Source of the DNA: Thermoleophilia bacterium UBA6103
Lineage (GTDB): Bacteria > Actinomycetota > Thermoleophilia > UBA2241
Assembly: GCA_002423545.1 (NCBI GenBank)
Contig: DIWP01000040.1
Span: 44,668-108,667, forward strand
Direction: 5' to 3'
Length of the DNA stretch: 64,000 nt
Shown here piece after piece: positions 7,872 to 16,812 of this stretch; the stretch's first letter is position 1; every line of letters starts with the position of its first letter. The position numbers and the translations under genes were made by a program. Below the pieces are notes generated by a model. It was given only the letters and a program-made list of their open reading frames with translations, did no database searches and was not told where the DNA came from.

Positions 7872-9263
7872 TTACGCCGTGGACAGGCCGAGCTCTGCCC
7901 GCAAGGCGCCCTCGAGGTCCGGGTAGAGGAAGCTGAAGCCGGCGTCGGTGAGCCTGGCCGGCAGCACTCTGGCGCTGTCGAGCAGCAGATGTTCCCCCAT
8001 CTCACCGAAGCCGAGGCGGACGGCAGCGGCCGGCAGCGGTACCCTGGCCGGCCGCCGCAGCACGGTGCCGATGGTGCCCACGAGCTCGCGGTTGGTCACC
8101 GGCTGCGGGGTCGTGAGGTTCACCGGTCCCTCGAGGGCCTCGTCGTAGAGGAGCCGCAGCGCCGCGCCCAGCCAGTCCTCGAGCGAGATCCAGCTCACCC
8201 ATTGCCGGCCGCCGCCGATGGGGCCGCCGAGGGCGGCCCGGAACGGCGGCAGCAGGGTCGTGAGCGCGCCGCCACGGCCGCTCAGCACGAGGCCCGAACG
8301 CAGCATCGCCGTCCGGATGCCACCTTCAGGGGCGCGGCCGGCGCTCGCCTCCCAGGCCGCGCACACGTCCGGCAGGAATCCGTGGCCGGCGCCGCTGGCC
8401 TCGGTCAGTACCTCATCGCCGCGGTCTCCGTAGTAGCCGATCGCCGACGCAGAGAGCAGCGTGCGCGGGGGGCGGTCCATGCGCAGCAGCGAGTCGACGA
8501 GCAGTCGCGTGCCGTCGCTGCGGCTGTCACGGATCGCCTGTCTCCGGGCCGGTGTCCAGCGCCCGGCGGCCAGACTCACGCCGGCCAGGTGGACCACGGC
8601 GTCGACGCCGTCCAGCGTGGCCGGATCGGGCGCCATGCCGGCGTCGGGGTCCCAGCGGACCTCTTTCGCCGATCGTGGCTCGCGACGTACGAGTCGCACG
8701 ACTTCGTGTCCGCCGCTCTCAAGGAAGGCGCCCAGCTCGCTGCCGATCATGCCCGAGGCACCGCTCACTGCCACGCGCAGTCGCGGCCGTCCCGCGTACT
8801 CGGCGTGGCGCTGCAGATCGTCGTGGGTGCGCCGCTGGCGGAAGCGGAACATCCGCTCGATCGTCCGGGCGATGCCGTGACCGGCCACGACCCGGCCGGG
8901 CCCGTCGAGCGGCAGCCGATAGTCGACCCGGTCGATCATCCGGCAGGTGCTCTCGTCGAGCGGCTCGAAGGAGTGGGTGTGCCGCCAGGCTGCGAACGGC
9001 CCTTCGACCTGTTCGTCGATGAAGCTGTGCCCGGGGATGGCCTCACGGTGTACGGCCACCCAGCGTCGCCAGACGGGTCCGAGGCGGACGTGCATCACCA
9101 TCCGCTCGCCGGTCCCGACGCCGTGCGCCCGCTCGATGATGCGCACCGGCTGCCACGGCGGGCGCAGCCGCTCGAACGACCCGGGACGGGCGTGCCACGC
9201 GTAGGCATCCTCGGCCGTCGTCGGCAGGGTCACTTCTCGCTGATAGGTGACCGTCGGCTCCAT
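7872..9263 (-). CDS. SRPBCC domain fused to TIGR01777-type epimerase
   Basis: A 463-residue two-domain protein. Residues 1-150 form an SRPBCC ligand-binding domain; from about residue 160 there is a Rossmann short-chain domain with SGASGMIGSELG and the family block PRTLLSASAIGYYGDRG. This matches the TIGR01777 (YfcH/SulA-like) atypical SDR family, whose substrate is unknown. The fused SRPBCC domain is common in actinobacterial members. The ATG at 9263 was chosen over the GTG at 9272 because GAGCAGG lies 9 nt before it. The gene starts 14 nt after the stop of the DoxX-like gene, so the pair is an operon. Confidence 0.85.
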   Translation of the reverse strand: MEPTVTYQREVTLPTTAEDAYAWHARPGSFERLRPPWQPVRIIERAHGVGTGERMVMHVRLGPVWRRWVAVHREAIPGHSFIDEQVEGPFAAWRHTHSFEPLDESTCRMIDRVDYRLPLDGPGRVVAGHGIARTIERMFRFRQRRTHDDLQRHAEYAGRPRLRVAVSGASGMIGSELGAFLESGGHEVVRLVRREPRSAKEVRWDPDAGMAPDPATLDGVDAVVHLAGVSLAAGRWTPARRQAIRDSRSDGTRLLVDSLLRMDRPPRTLLSASAIGYYGDRGDEVLTEASGAGHGFLPDVCAAWEASAGRAPEGGIRTAMLRSGLVLSGRGGALTTLLPPFRAALGGPIGGGRQWVSWISLEDWLGAALRLLYDEALEGPVNLTTPQPVTNRELVGTIGTVLRRPARVPLPAAAVRLGFGEMGEHLLLDSARVLPARLTDAGFSFLYPDLEGALRAELGLSTA

Positions 9264-9276
9264 CAGCGGCACCTGC

Positions 9277-9762
9277 TCAGTAGACCGGCAGCCTGGGTCG
9301 CGGCCGGCGCTTCACGAGCAGCGCATCGACGCCCCAGGTCCTTCCCGCCTGGCCGACGGCGACGGCCACGGTGATGGCTATCATCATCAGGTACGCGCCC
9401 GGCCACTCGCTCGTACCCAGAGAGGCGAGGAGCAGGTTGAGGGAGAAGCCGGCGGCGACGATGCCCGCGATCGGGGTCAGGAAGCCGACCAGCAGGAACA
9501 GCCCCATCACCACGATCTCGAGGATCAGCTGGACGTAGGCGAAGACGGCCGCATTGGGGATGACGAACTCGTCGATGAACGCTTTGTAGAAGCCCAAGCT
9601 GGCGCCGTCGGTGTAGGACCGCAGGAAGTCGGCGTAGCCGTCCGGCGAGTAGTAGCCTTTGGATACGTTCTCGGCCCACACGGCGATGAAGATGGCCCCG
9701 ATCAGGATGCGCAGGGCCGCCAGCATGTAGCCGCGTCGGTGATCGATGTCGAGCGTCGGCAT
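9277..9762 (-). CDS. DoxX/DoxD-like membrane protein
   Basis: A 161-residue protein with four hydrophobic segments. Its layout (RILIGAIFIAVWAENVSKG, then VQLILEIVVMGLFLLVGFLTP and SEWPGAYLMM) resembles the DoxD subunit of thiosulfate:quinone oxidoreductase and the wider DoxX family. The role in this organism is not evident and no DoxA partner is present. The ATG at 9762 has GAGGTG 5-6 nt upstream. It is the first gene of a two-gene unit with the TIGR01777 protein. Confidence 0.7.
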   Translation of the reverse strand: MPTLDIDHRRGYMLAALRILIGAIFIAVWAENVSKGYYSPDGYADFLRSYTDGASLGFYKAFIDEFVIPNAAVFAYVQLILEIVVMGLFLLVGFLTPIAGIVAAGFSLNLLLASLGTSEWPGAYLMMIAITVAVAVGQAGRTWGVDALLVKRRPRPRLPVY

Positions 9763-9840
9763 GGTGCACCTCGCTGTGCGCGACGCCGTGCGGCGCCGCA
9801 CAGTCGACTCGCCGCGCGGACCGCGGCGATCGTCGCGGGG

Positions 9841-11400
9841 TTATACCCGGTCGAGCGGGGGGCGACGCGCGGTCGGCTCCGTGCCGGCGATCGCCGACGG
9901 CGACCCGCTCATGTCGCCCGGCAGACGACCGTCGCGATCGAGCTCTTCGACGGCGTCGACCACGTCGGGGTCGTAGCGGCGTCCGCTGCCGGCACGCAGC
10001 TCGTGCAGCGCCTCCTCGACGGTGTGGGCGCCGCGGTACGGTCGTGCCGCAGACATGGCCTCAAAGACGTCGGCGACCGCCAGGATGCGTGCCTCCGGGC
10101 AGATGTCGGCGGCGCGCAGCCCGCGCGGGTAGCCGGAGCCGTCGAGCCGTTCGTGATGCTGCAGGATGATCTCCGCCAGCGGCCAGGGGGTGCTTGCCTC
10201 GCGGACGATCCGGCTGCCGGCCTCGGGATGCGTGCGGATCAGGGTGAGCTCGGCGCTGCTCAGGCGACCGGGGCGCAGCAGGACCTCGGCCGGGATGGCG
10301 ACCTTGCCGACGTCGTGCAGACCGGCCGCCAGGCGCAGGCCGGCGAGCCGGTCCTCCGAGAGGTCCAGGCGGCCGGCGATGAGCGTGGCGACCTCGGCCA
10401 CGCGGCGCGAGTGCGAGGCCGTCGTGGGGTCGTGGAACTGCGCCACCGCGGTGACGGTATCGAGCGCCATCTGCAGCACCGACGTGTCGCCGCGGTCGCC
10501 GTTCCGGCGCCCGACCCGTTCGCGACTGACGATGAACAGCACACGGCGGCCGTCCCAGGTCCCCCAGCGGACGCTCGTCTCGACCTCGATCTCTTCGCCG
10601 TCATGACCGAGCAGCGGCAGGTGCGCCGTGCCCTCACCGGTCTCGAGGAGTCCGGCGATGGCGGCGGCGGCCTCGATGCGCCGGCCGGCGGGATGGAAGT
10701 CGAGGAAGGTCATGCGATGCCAGTCGACGCCGCCGAGCCCCAGGCGGCGCTCCATGGCGCCGTTGACCCAGAGGATGCGTCCGTCGGCGGCGGCGACCAT
10801 GAAGAGCTCGTCGACCGAGTCGAAGAGGTCGTGCAACGGCAGCCGGCGGTCGCTCAACGCCCTGTCGCTGGCGAGGCGGCCGATCGCGGCGCCCAGCTCG
10901 CGGCCGGCGGCGGGCAGGACGAGCTGGTCCTCGTGCGACCAGTCGTGTCCACGCAGGGAGTAGACCGACAGGGCCCCGACGATGTCGTCGCTGGCGACCA
11001 CCGGGAGCATCGCCAGCGAGGCGAACGGAGCCACGGCCTCGGCGCCGGGGCCGAGAAGGCGTATGTCGTCGATGAAGATCGGCTGCCGCTGGACGAGGAC
11101 GTTGTGGAACGGCGCCGCAGCTATGGTCAGCGCCCCGAACCGGGTCCTCACATCCGGCGGCAGGTCCTGCACGCAGCGCAGCACAGCCCTGCCGGTGGCC
11201 CGGTCGACTTCGTGGAAGGCCGCCGCGTCGACATGCGGCAGCGTCCTCATCGCCGTCAGGGCGGCGACGATGGCGGCGGTCTCGTCGGGGGCGCCGGCGG
11301 TGCCGCTGATGACCTGGTCGATCGCCAACAGGTGACGGTTACCGACCGGTGTGGTGGGGACGTCCTGCTCCACGTGTCTCCCGAGGGCCTGCGACGGCAT
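9841..11400 (-). CDS. GAF-PAS-HD-GYP signalling protein (putative c-di-GMP phosphodiesterase)
   Basis: A 519-residue cytosolic sensor. An N-terminal GAF domain (about residues 25-180) is followed by a PAS domain (about 190-310; LWVNGAMERRLGL) and a C-terminal HD-GYP domain (about 320-490) with HSRRV, GLHDVGKVAIP and HHERLDGSGYPRGL. The HD dyad and the GSGYP segment, the family's GYP signature, are intact, so hydrolysis of cyclic di-GMP is expected. The start is uncertain: the ATG at 11400 follows GCAGG closely, while a GTG near 11373 has GGGAG upstream. There are no transmembrane segments. Together with the diguanylate cyclase at 25314-26687 it suggests an active c-di-GMP network. Confidence 0.85.
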   Translation of the reverse strand: MPSQALGRHVEQDVPTTPVGNRHLLAIDQVISGTAGAPDETAAIVAALTAMRTLPHVDAAAFHEVDRATGRAVLRCVQDLPPDVRTRFGALTIAAAPFHNVLVQRQPIFIDDIRLLGPGAEAVAPFASLAMLPVVASDDIVGALSVYSLRGHDWSHEDQLVLPAAGRELGAAIGRLASDRALSDRRLPLHDLFDSVDELFMVAAADGRILWVNGAMERRLGLGGVDWHRMTFLDFHPAGRRIEAAAAIAGLLETGEGTAHLPLLGHDGEEIEVETSVRWGTWDGRRVLFIVSRERVGRRNGDRGDTSVLQMALDTVTAVAQFHDPTTASHSRRVAEVATLIAGRLDLSEDRLAGLRLAAGLHDVGKVAIPAEVLLRPGRLSSAELTLIRTHPEAGSRIVREASTPWPLAEIILQHHERLDGSGYPRGLRAADICPEARILAVADVFEAMSAARPYRGAHTVEEALHELRAGSGRRYDPDVVDAVEELDRDGRLPGDMSGSPSAIAGTEPTARRPPLDRV

Positions 11401-11577
11401 CCTGCGCCGGATGTCGGATGCCTCTGCCCTTCCTTGCCTGCCAGGGGACGGCGTAGTCCCGGCGATGCGCAGGCGGCGGTGCCTGCGGCACGCCATCAAG
11501 CCCATCGGCGGCAGCCGCCGCCGGTGGGATGGAACCTTCGTCTACCCCGACGGCCGCGGCGGGGCTGCGCGATGCCG

Positions 11578-12888
11578 TCAGGGAGACGTCCCGGACCAGC
11601 GGAGCGTCGCCAGGGCGATGGCCACGGCGGCGTCGACAAGGTCGTCCTCGGCGACCCACTCGTCGATGGTGTGGGCGACGCCGGTGACGCCGGGACCGAA
11701 GCACAGCGTCGGGGTCCCGGCATGGCGGATGAAGGTGGCGCCGTCGTGCCAGGAGCCGAACCCCGCGACCGTACCGCGATGACCGCACTCGGCGGCGGCG
11801 GCCAGCGCGATCGGCACCAGGGGGTGGTCGGCCGGCATCTCGGCCGGCACCACGTCGCCGTCCCAGACCCAGGTCGGCGGGTGCTCGTGGAGCCAGGGGT
11901 CGGCTGCGCAGGCCCGCTCGATCGTCTCCTGTATCTCGGCCTCGAGCTTCCGCCCGGTGCCGTCGGGTCCTACGTGACCCGGCAGGTAGGTGACCTCGCA
12001 GGTGAGACGACAGTCGGCCGGGTAGGTGACCTCCCACTCGCCGCCGCGCACGATGGTCGGCACGATGTCTCCTGGATCGAGGTACGGGTGACGCTGGTCG
12101 GCCCGGCCGCGCCACTCCTCGCGCAGCCCGCGCACGGCATCGAGCACGAGGCCGAGCTTCTCGATGGCGTTGACGGCCCCGCCTTCGCGCCAGTGCGGCT
12201 GCGTCATCTCGGCGTGACCGGGCCGTCCCGGGATGGTGATGGTGGGCGTCAGGGAGCCGCGGCAGGCGATCCAGGCGTCGAAGTCGGTCGGCTCGGCGCA
12301 GATGCCGGCGTCGGCGTGAACGCCGCGAGCCACTGCCGCGAAGCCGCCGGCGCCGGACGACTCCTCGTCGGTCACGGCACAGTAGATCACGTCACCGGCA
12401 AGCGTGACGTCGCAGCGGTGCAGCGCCTCGAGGGCGGCCAGCATGGCCACCAGGCCGCCCTTCATGTCTGCGGTACCGCGCCCGTACAGCCTGCCGTCAC
12501 GGCGGGTGAGGACGAACGGGTCGCTCGACCAGCGCTCGATGGGCTCGGCCGACACGGCATCGATGTGGCCCAGCAGCAGCAGCGAGCGGCCGTCGGCGCC
12601 GCCCGGCAGGCGGGCGGCGAGCTGCGGCCGCCCGCAGAAGTCCAGGTCGTCGGGGACGTGCCGGTTGCCGGTCCCGGTGGGTCCGGGCTCCCAGACATCG
12701 ACGTCCGCACCGAGCGCGCCCAGCCGCTCGGCGAGCAGCCCCTGCAGCGTCTGCTCGTCGCGTGGCGCCTCGCTGGCCTCGCGTGCTGTGGTGTCGCAGG
12801 CGACCAGCCGGCCGAGCAGCTCGACGAGCTCGTCGCGGGCCTCGCGGACCGTGGTGGCCACCCGCCCTTCGAGGGTATCGAGGGTCAT
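11578..12888 (-). CDS. M20/ArgE/DapE-family metallohydrolase
   Basis: A 436-residue zinc amidohydrolase of the type that cleaves N-acyl amino acids or small peptides. The metal and catalytic positions are present: GHIDAV (H108), GTADMKGG (Asp about 140), TDEESSGAGG (catalytic Glu pair about 172), an AEPTD motif, and a late His in GVAHTIDEW. GGGGAGGAACGC precedes the ATG at 12888. The gene lies 59 bp downstream of the pita-bread hydrolase on the same strand and near two aminotransferases. This suggests catabolism or turnover of an amide or acyl-amino acid. Acetylornithine deacetylase, succinyl-diaminopimelate desuccinylase and related activities cannot be told apart here. Confidence 0.8.
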   Translation of the reverse strand: MTLDTLEGRVATTVREARDELVELLGRLVACDTTAREASEAPRDEQTLQGLLAERLGALGADVDVWEPGPTGTGNRHVPDDLDFCGRPQLAARLPGGADGRSLLLLGHIDAVSAEPIERWSSDPFVLTRRDGRLYGRGTADMKGGLVAMLAALEALHRCDVTLAGDVIYCAVTDEESSGAGGFAAVARGVHADAGICAEPTDFDAWIACRGSLTPTITIPGRPGHAEMTQPHWREGGAVNAIEKLGLVLDAVRGLREEWRGRADQRHPYLDPGDIVPTIVRGGEWEVTYPADCRLTCEVTYLPGHVGPDGTGRKLEAEIQETIERACAADPWLHEHPPTWVWDGDVVPAEMPADHPLVPIALAAAAECGHRGTVAGFGSWHDGATFIRHAGTPTLCFGPGVTGVAHTIDEWVAEDDLVDAAVAIALATLRWSGTSP

Positions 12889-12947
12889 GCGTTCCTCCCC
12901 GGCGTCGTGGTGCGGATCGTTCCTCGTCGTGGCGTCCGTCGGGCAGC

Positions 12948-14156
12948 TCAGACGACTGTGATGGCGGCGGGCCGGCGAGCCGGTATCTCCAATCCCGCCT
13001 CGGTCATGATCATGGTGTCGATGAGCCCGACTCCCTGATGTGCCGGTACGTCCTCGAGCTGGATCTCCCAGTTGGCGACGAACCCGGGCTCGAAGACGCC
13101 GGGCTCGAAGCCTTCCTCGTCGTTCAGGTACACGTGGCCGACCCAGTCGGGCGGCATCGAGATGCCGAGCACGTAGCCGCCGACCCACCAGACCAGGTCG
13201 CGCAGGCCGGCGGCGTCGATCTGCTCGTCCATGAGCCGCTGCAGCTTCATCGTCGGGTCTCCGGGTCGGATCTGGGCCACCGTGGCGTCGCGGATCTCGG
13301 CCAGCTTCGCATAGGCGCCCTGCCAGAAGCGGTGCTCACCGATCGAGAAGGCGCGCGCCGTGTTGCCGTGGTAGTGGCAGTAGGCCGCCGACATGTCGAT
13401 CTGCAGCAGCTCGCCGGCGGCGATCCGCCGCTCGCTGGCCGGGGCGTGGAAATGGTTGGAGTCGAGACCCGCGTGGACCATCATGCGGATGCCCGGCTCG
13501 TCGCCGCCGAGGCGTCCGATCTCGTGGTACATGATGCCCATGAGCTCCTTCTCGCTGACGCCGGGCGCCAGGGCGGCAGCCACCGCCGAGAGGGCGGCAT
13601 CGGCGATCTCGAGGGCGCGTCGTGTACAGGCCAGCTCGGCCGGCGACTTGATGAGCCGCACGTGGTCGACGGTGAACGATCCGTCGACGACCTCACGGGC
13701 GCCGGCCGCACGGATGCGGTCGGCGAGCTGGCGCAGGACGGGACCGGCCGGCGCCCAGCTCCACTCCTCCAGGCCGACGCGACCGAGCCAGCCGCGCGCC
13801 TTGAGCTCGGCGGCGATGACGTCGAGGCTGCACGGATAGTAGAAGCCCTGTTCTCCGTAGGTGACGCCGTCGCGCACGGTGGCCGGCCAGTTGGGCTCGT
13901 GGTCCCAGGTGTCGAAGAGGACCGGCGCGAGTGCGGCGTCCAGCGGGACGGCGACGCCGGTGGGATTGCGCCCATCGAACCACACCGAGGCGTAGCCGAG
14001 CAGGTAGTAGAGGTTGGGCGGCGAGGTCACGTAGAGCAGGTCGAGGCCCCGCCGCGCCATCTCCTCGCGTACCTTCGCCAGTCGCTGCTCGTACTCCGTT
14101 GCCGCGAACGGCAGGGCCCAGCCTGCGTCGTGCCCTGTCTCCGCGCCCGTCGTCAT
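12948..14156 (-). CDS. Pita-bread (M24-fold) hydrolase, probably not a classical metallopeptidase
   Basis: A 402-residue protein with the creatinase-like N-terminal domain (about 20-165) and a C-terminal pita-bread domain. Compared with the five metal ligands of PepP-type enzymes, I see Asp retained (LQIDMS), the second Asp replaced by Asn (HGNTARA), the His replaced by Tyr (GGYVLG), one Glu retained (ANWEIQ) and the last Glu replaced by Ile (GLIDT). Loss of metal ligands is known in creatinase and some other amide-cleaving members, so a C-N hydrolase on a small amide is more likely than aminopeptidase P activity. GGCGGAGGAGG precedes the ATG at 14156. It is transcribed with the M20 gene. Confidence 0.75.
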   Translation of the reverse strand: MTTGAETGHDAGWALPFAATEYEQRLAKVREEMARRGLDLLYVTSPPNLYYLLGYASVWFDGRNPTGVAVPLDAALAPVLFDTWDHEPNWPATVRDGVTYGEQGFYYPCSLDVIAAELKARGWLGRVGLEEWSWAPAGPVLRQLADRIRAAGAREVVDGSFTVDHVRLIKSPAELACTRRALEIADAALSAVAAALAPGVSEKELMGIMYHEIGRLGGDEPGIRMMVHAGLDSNHFHAPASERRIAAGELLQIDMSAAYCHYHGNTARAFSIGEHRFWQGAYAKLAEIRDATVAQIRPGDPTMKLQRLMDEQIDAAGLRDLVWWVGGYVLGISMPPDWVGHVYLNDEEGFEPGVFEPGFVANWEIQLEDVPAHQGVGLIDTMIMTEAGLEIPARRPAAITVV

Positions 14157-14375
14157 GGTGCCTCCTCCGCCGTCGTCGGGATGCGTTCGCCGCTTCCCCG
14201 TGCTGTCGCGCGGATGCATGTCTCTCTCCTCGTACCACAGCGGCGCGCGGTGGGCAAGGACGAACGCCGGCTCCGGCGCCGCAGCGGCGCCCGCCTTCAC
14301 CGGCGGCGGCAGTCTGGTACTGTCTCGGGCACAGCTACTGAGCCCAGGATCGGGCAGCCGAAGTCGGGAGGCGCC

Positions 14376-15500
14376 GTGAAGATCGTTCCCTTCGATGTCG
14401 AGAACTGGATGAATGAGCGCGAGATGTCGGCGCGCTGGAACATCGGCGAGACCTGTGTCGACTCCCTGACGCTCGACGAGCTCCTGGCACTGAGCGGCGA
14501 CGCCGAGGCCGCTCTGGCCCGCCTGCGCGGCATGAAGCTCACCTACGGGCACATCGCCGGCGTCCCGCGTCTCCGGGAGCTGCTGGCGCAGAGCTATGAG
14601 GACCTGCCGGCCGGCAACGTCCTGACCACCAGCGGCGCCATCAGCGCCAACTTCCTCGCCGAGTACACGCTCGTCGAGCCGGGCGATCTGGTCGTCTGCG
14701 TGGAGCCGACCTACCAGCAGCTCTTCTCCGTGCCCGAGTCGTTCGGCGCCGGCGTCCGGCTGCTGACGCTGCGGCCCGAGAACGCCTTCTTGCCGGACGT
14801 CGACGAGCTGCGCGGCCTGGCCGACGGCAGAGCCAAGCTCATCGTCATCAACAACCCCAACAACCCCACCGGAGCGCTCATCGACCGCGAGCATCTGGAG
14901 GCCATCGTCGAGGTGGCCCGCGAGTGCGATGCCTACCTGCTCGCCGACGAGGTCTACCGCGGTCTCGAGCACGAGCCCGGCACGCAGGTGCCGTCGGTGG
15001 TCGACCTGTACGAGAAGGGCGTGAGCACCGGCAGCATGTCCAAGCTCTACTCGCTTGCCGGGCTGCGGCTGGGCTGGATCGCCGGCCCGGCCGACGTGAT
15101 CGCCGACTGCGAGCAGCACCGCCATTACACGACCATCAGCTGTGGCATGATCGACGAGCAGCTCGCCATCATCGCTCTCGAGGCGAGCGAGCGGCTGTTG
15201 GAGCGCAACCTGGCGATCCTGCGCGGCAACGCCGCCCGTCTGGCCGACTGGATGGCGACCGAGCCACGGCTCGACTACGTGCCGCCGCGGGCCGGCACCA
15301 CGGCGTTTCTGCACTACGACTACGACGTCCCGTCGGTACGTTTCGCCGACGAGCTGTTCGAGCTCAACGGCACCTTCCTGGTGCCGGGCGGGGCCTTCGG
15401 GTGGGAGCAGTGGCTGCGCGTCGGCTTCACGCCGGCGCCGGATGTCCTGGCGGCCGGTCTGGCCGGTATCTCCGAGTACCTGCGCACGCTGGAGGCGTGA
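14376..15500 (+). CDS. Class I/II PLP aminotransferase
   Basis: A 374-residue fold-type I aminotransferase with the substrate-binding block NNPNNPTGAL, the cofactor Asp region LLADEVYRG, and the PLP lysine K223 in SMSKLYSLAGLRLGW. The N-terminus (FDVENWMNERE, then NIGETCVDSLTLDEL) marks a distinct subgroup common in Gram-positive bacteria whose substrate is not established. GGGAGG lies 4 nt before the GTG at 14376. It is divergent from the pita-bread hydrolase, with a 219-bp shared promoter region, and convergent with a second aminotransferase. It may transaminate a product of the nearby hydrolases. Confidence 0.85.
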   Translation: MKIVPFDVENWMNEREMSARWNIGETCVDSLTLDELLALSGDAEAALARLRGMKLTYGHIAGVPRLRELLAQSYEDLPAGNVLTTSGAISANFLAEYTLVEPGDLVVCVEPTYQQLFSVPESFGAGVRLLTLRPENAFLPDVDELRGLADGRAKLIVINNPNNPTGALIDREHLEAIVEVARECDAYLLADEVYRGLEHEPGTQVPSVVDLYEKGVSTGSMSKLYSLAGLRLGWIAGPADVIADCEQHRHYTTISCGMIDEQLAIIALEASERLLERNLAILRGNAARLADWMATEPRLDYVPPRAGTTAFLHYDYDVPSVRFADELFELNGTFLVPGGAFGWEQWLRVGFTPAPDVLAAGLAGISEYLRTLEA

Positions 15501-15533
15501 GCGGGCACGGCCTCCGGGAGCCGGCTCTGCGAG

Positions 15534-16760
15534 TCAGCGGCGCGCGGCGGCCTGCTCGACGGCGGCCGCCAGGCGGGCCGCACCTTCGCGGAGCTCCGCC
15601 GGCTCGTACAGGGTGAAGCCGAGCCGCAGGGAGTCGTCGCCGCCGGCGAGCTGGTTGCGCGTGCCGGGCACGAACGCGACGCCGTGCGACTCGGCGACCG
15701 GCAGCAGTCGCGTGGCGCTCACGCCGCGCGGCAGCACGACGCGTATGAAGAAGCCGCCGGCCGGCCGCACGAAGCGACAGCCGGCCGGCAGCTCTCGCTG
15801 CAGCGCCGCGCACAGCGCGTCGCGTCGCTCGGCGTAGACCGAGCGCAGCATCGCCACATGATCGTCGAAGAGCCCCTCGGCCAGGAACTGGGCGGTCACG
15901 AACGTGGAGAACCAGCTCACGTGACCGCCGCTCTCCATGAGGCCGCAGTCCGCGTAGCGTTCCACCTGCTCGCGGGCGGCCGTGAGCCACCCGGTGCGGA
16001 GACCGGGGGCGATGACCTTGGAGAACGAGCCGAGTCGCAGCACCGTGCCTGCGGGCGCTAGGCTCCACAGTGACGCCGGCGCCGGCTCGTCGTACCAGAG
16101 TTCGCGGTAGGCGTCGTCTTCCACGATGAGCAGATCCTCGGCGGCGGCCAGCTCGACGAGCCGCCGGCGCCGCTCGACGGCCAGCGACACGCCGGCCGGA
16201 TTGTGGAACGTGGGCACCGTGTAGAGGAGCCGCGGTCGTCTGCCGTCGCGCCGCACCGCGGCGAGGCGCTCCTCGAGCAGTCCGACGATGAGGCCGTCCT
16301 CGTCGATGTCGATCGGCTCCATCGACACGCCGCGGTCGCGGACGATCCACAGACCGAGGCTGTACGTGGGCTGCTCGACGAACACCACGTCGTCGTGGTC
16401 GATGAAGCGGTCGAGGATGTGGGCGAAGCCGTGCGAGTTGCCGCCGGTGACGATGAGCGTCTCGAGGTCCGCGCCGCGTCCTTCACGCCGGGTCACGCGC
16501 TCGGCGATGAGACGGCGGAGATGTGCCGGGCCCTCGTTGAGGCCGTAGGCGAGCATGGAACGACCGTGCCGGGCGAGGGCGTCGCGGCAGCACTGCTCGA
16601 TGATCGGGGTCGGCAACAGAGTCAGGTCGGGCTCGCCGAAGCCCAGCTCGATGATGCCGGGACGCGGCTGCTGCTGCTGGACGCGGTCTGTCACGCGCTC
16701 GTCCTGCCACGAGGTCGAAGGGGCCGTTTGCTCGTGCGATACTACGGTATCTGCCGGCAT
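15534..16760 (-). CDS. PLP aminotransferase, LysN/MocR-domain type
   Basis: A 408-residue aminotransferase resembling 2-aminoadipate transaminases and the catalytic half of MocR regulators, but without the GntR DNA-binding domain. Visible motifs are ELGFGEPDLTLLPTP at the N-terminus, TGGNSHGF, TVPTFHNPAGVS, DDAYRELWY and the PLP lysine in GSFSKVIAPGLRTGW. The substrate is probably an aromatic, branched or dicarboxylic amino acid. It ends 33 bp from the convergent class I/II aminotransferase and starts close to a divergent DUF459 gene. Confidence 0.85.
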   Translation of the reverse strand: MPADTVVSHEQTAPSTSWQDERVTDRVQQQQPRPGIIELGFGEPDLTLLPTPIIEQCCRDALARHGRSMLAYGLNEGPAHLRRLIAERVTRREGRGADLETLIVTGGNSHGFAHILDRFIDHDDVVFVEQPTYSLGLWIVRDRGVSMEPIDIDEDGLIVGLLEERLAAVRRDGRRPRLLYTVPTFHNPAGVSLAVERRRRLVELAAAEDLLIVEDDAYRELWYDEPAPASLWSLAPAGTVLRLGSFSKVIAPGLRTGWLTAAREQVERYADCGLMESGGHVSWFSTFVTAQFLAEGLFDDHVAMLRSVYAERRDALCAALQRELPAGCRFVRPAGGFFIRVVLPRGVSATRLLPVAESHGVAFVPGTRNQLAGGDDSLRLGFTLYEPAELREGAARLAAAVEQAAARR

Positions 16761-16812
16761 CGCTCACAGCGGGCATGGTGCCGGCGGGCCGTCAAGGAAA
16801 GGACGCCGCTCA

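Noticed and set aside
9247..13038. A very long plus-strand open frame (over 1,200 codons) opposite the HD-GYP and M20 genes
   Set aside because: It lies antisense to genes with clear domains, its translation is Arg/Gly/Ala/Asp-rich low-complexity sequence, and such shadow frames are usual in GC-rich DNA.
11578..16760. A standard ectoine degradation (doe) operon
   Set aside because: Only an M24-fold protein and aminotransferases fit; the second hydrolase is M20 rather than the AspA/AstE-like DoeB, and the aldehyde dehydrogenase is missing.
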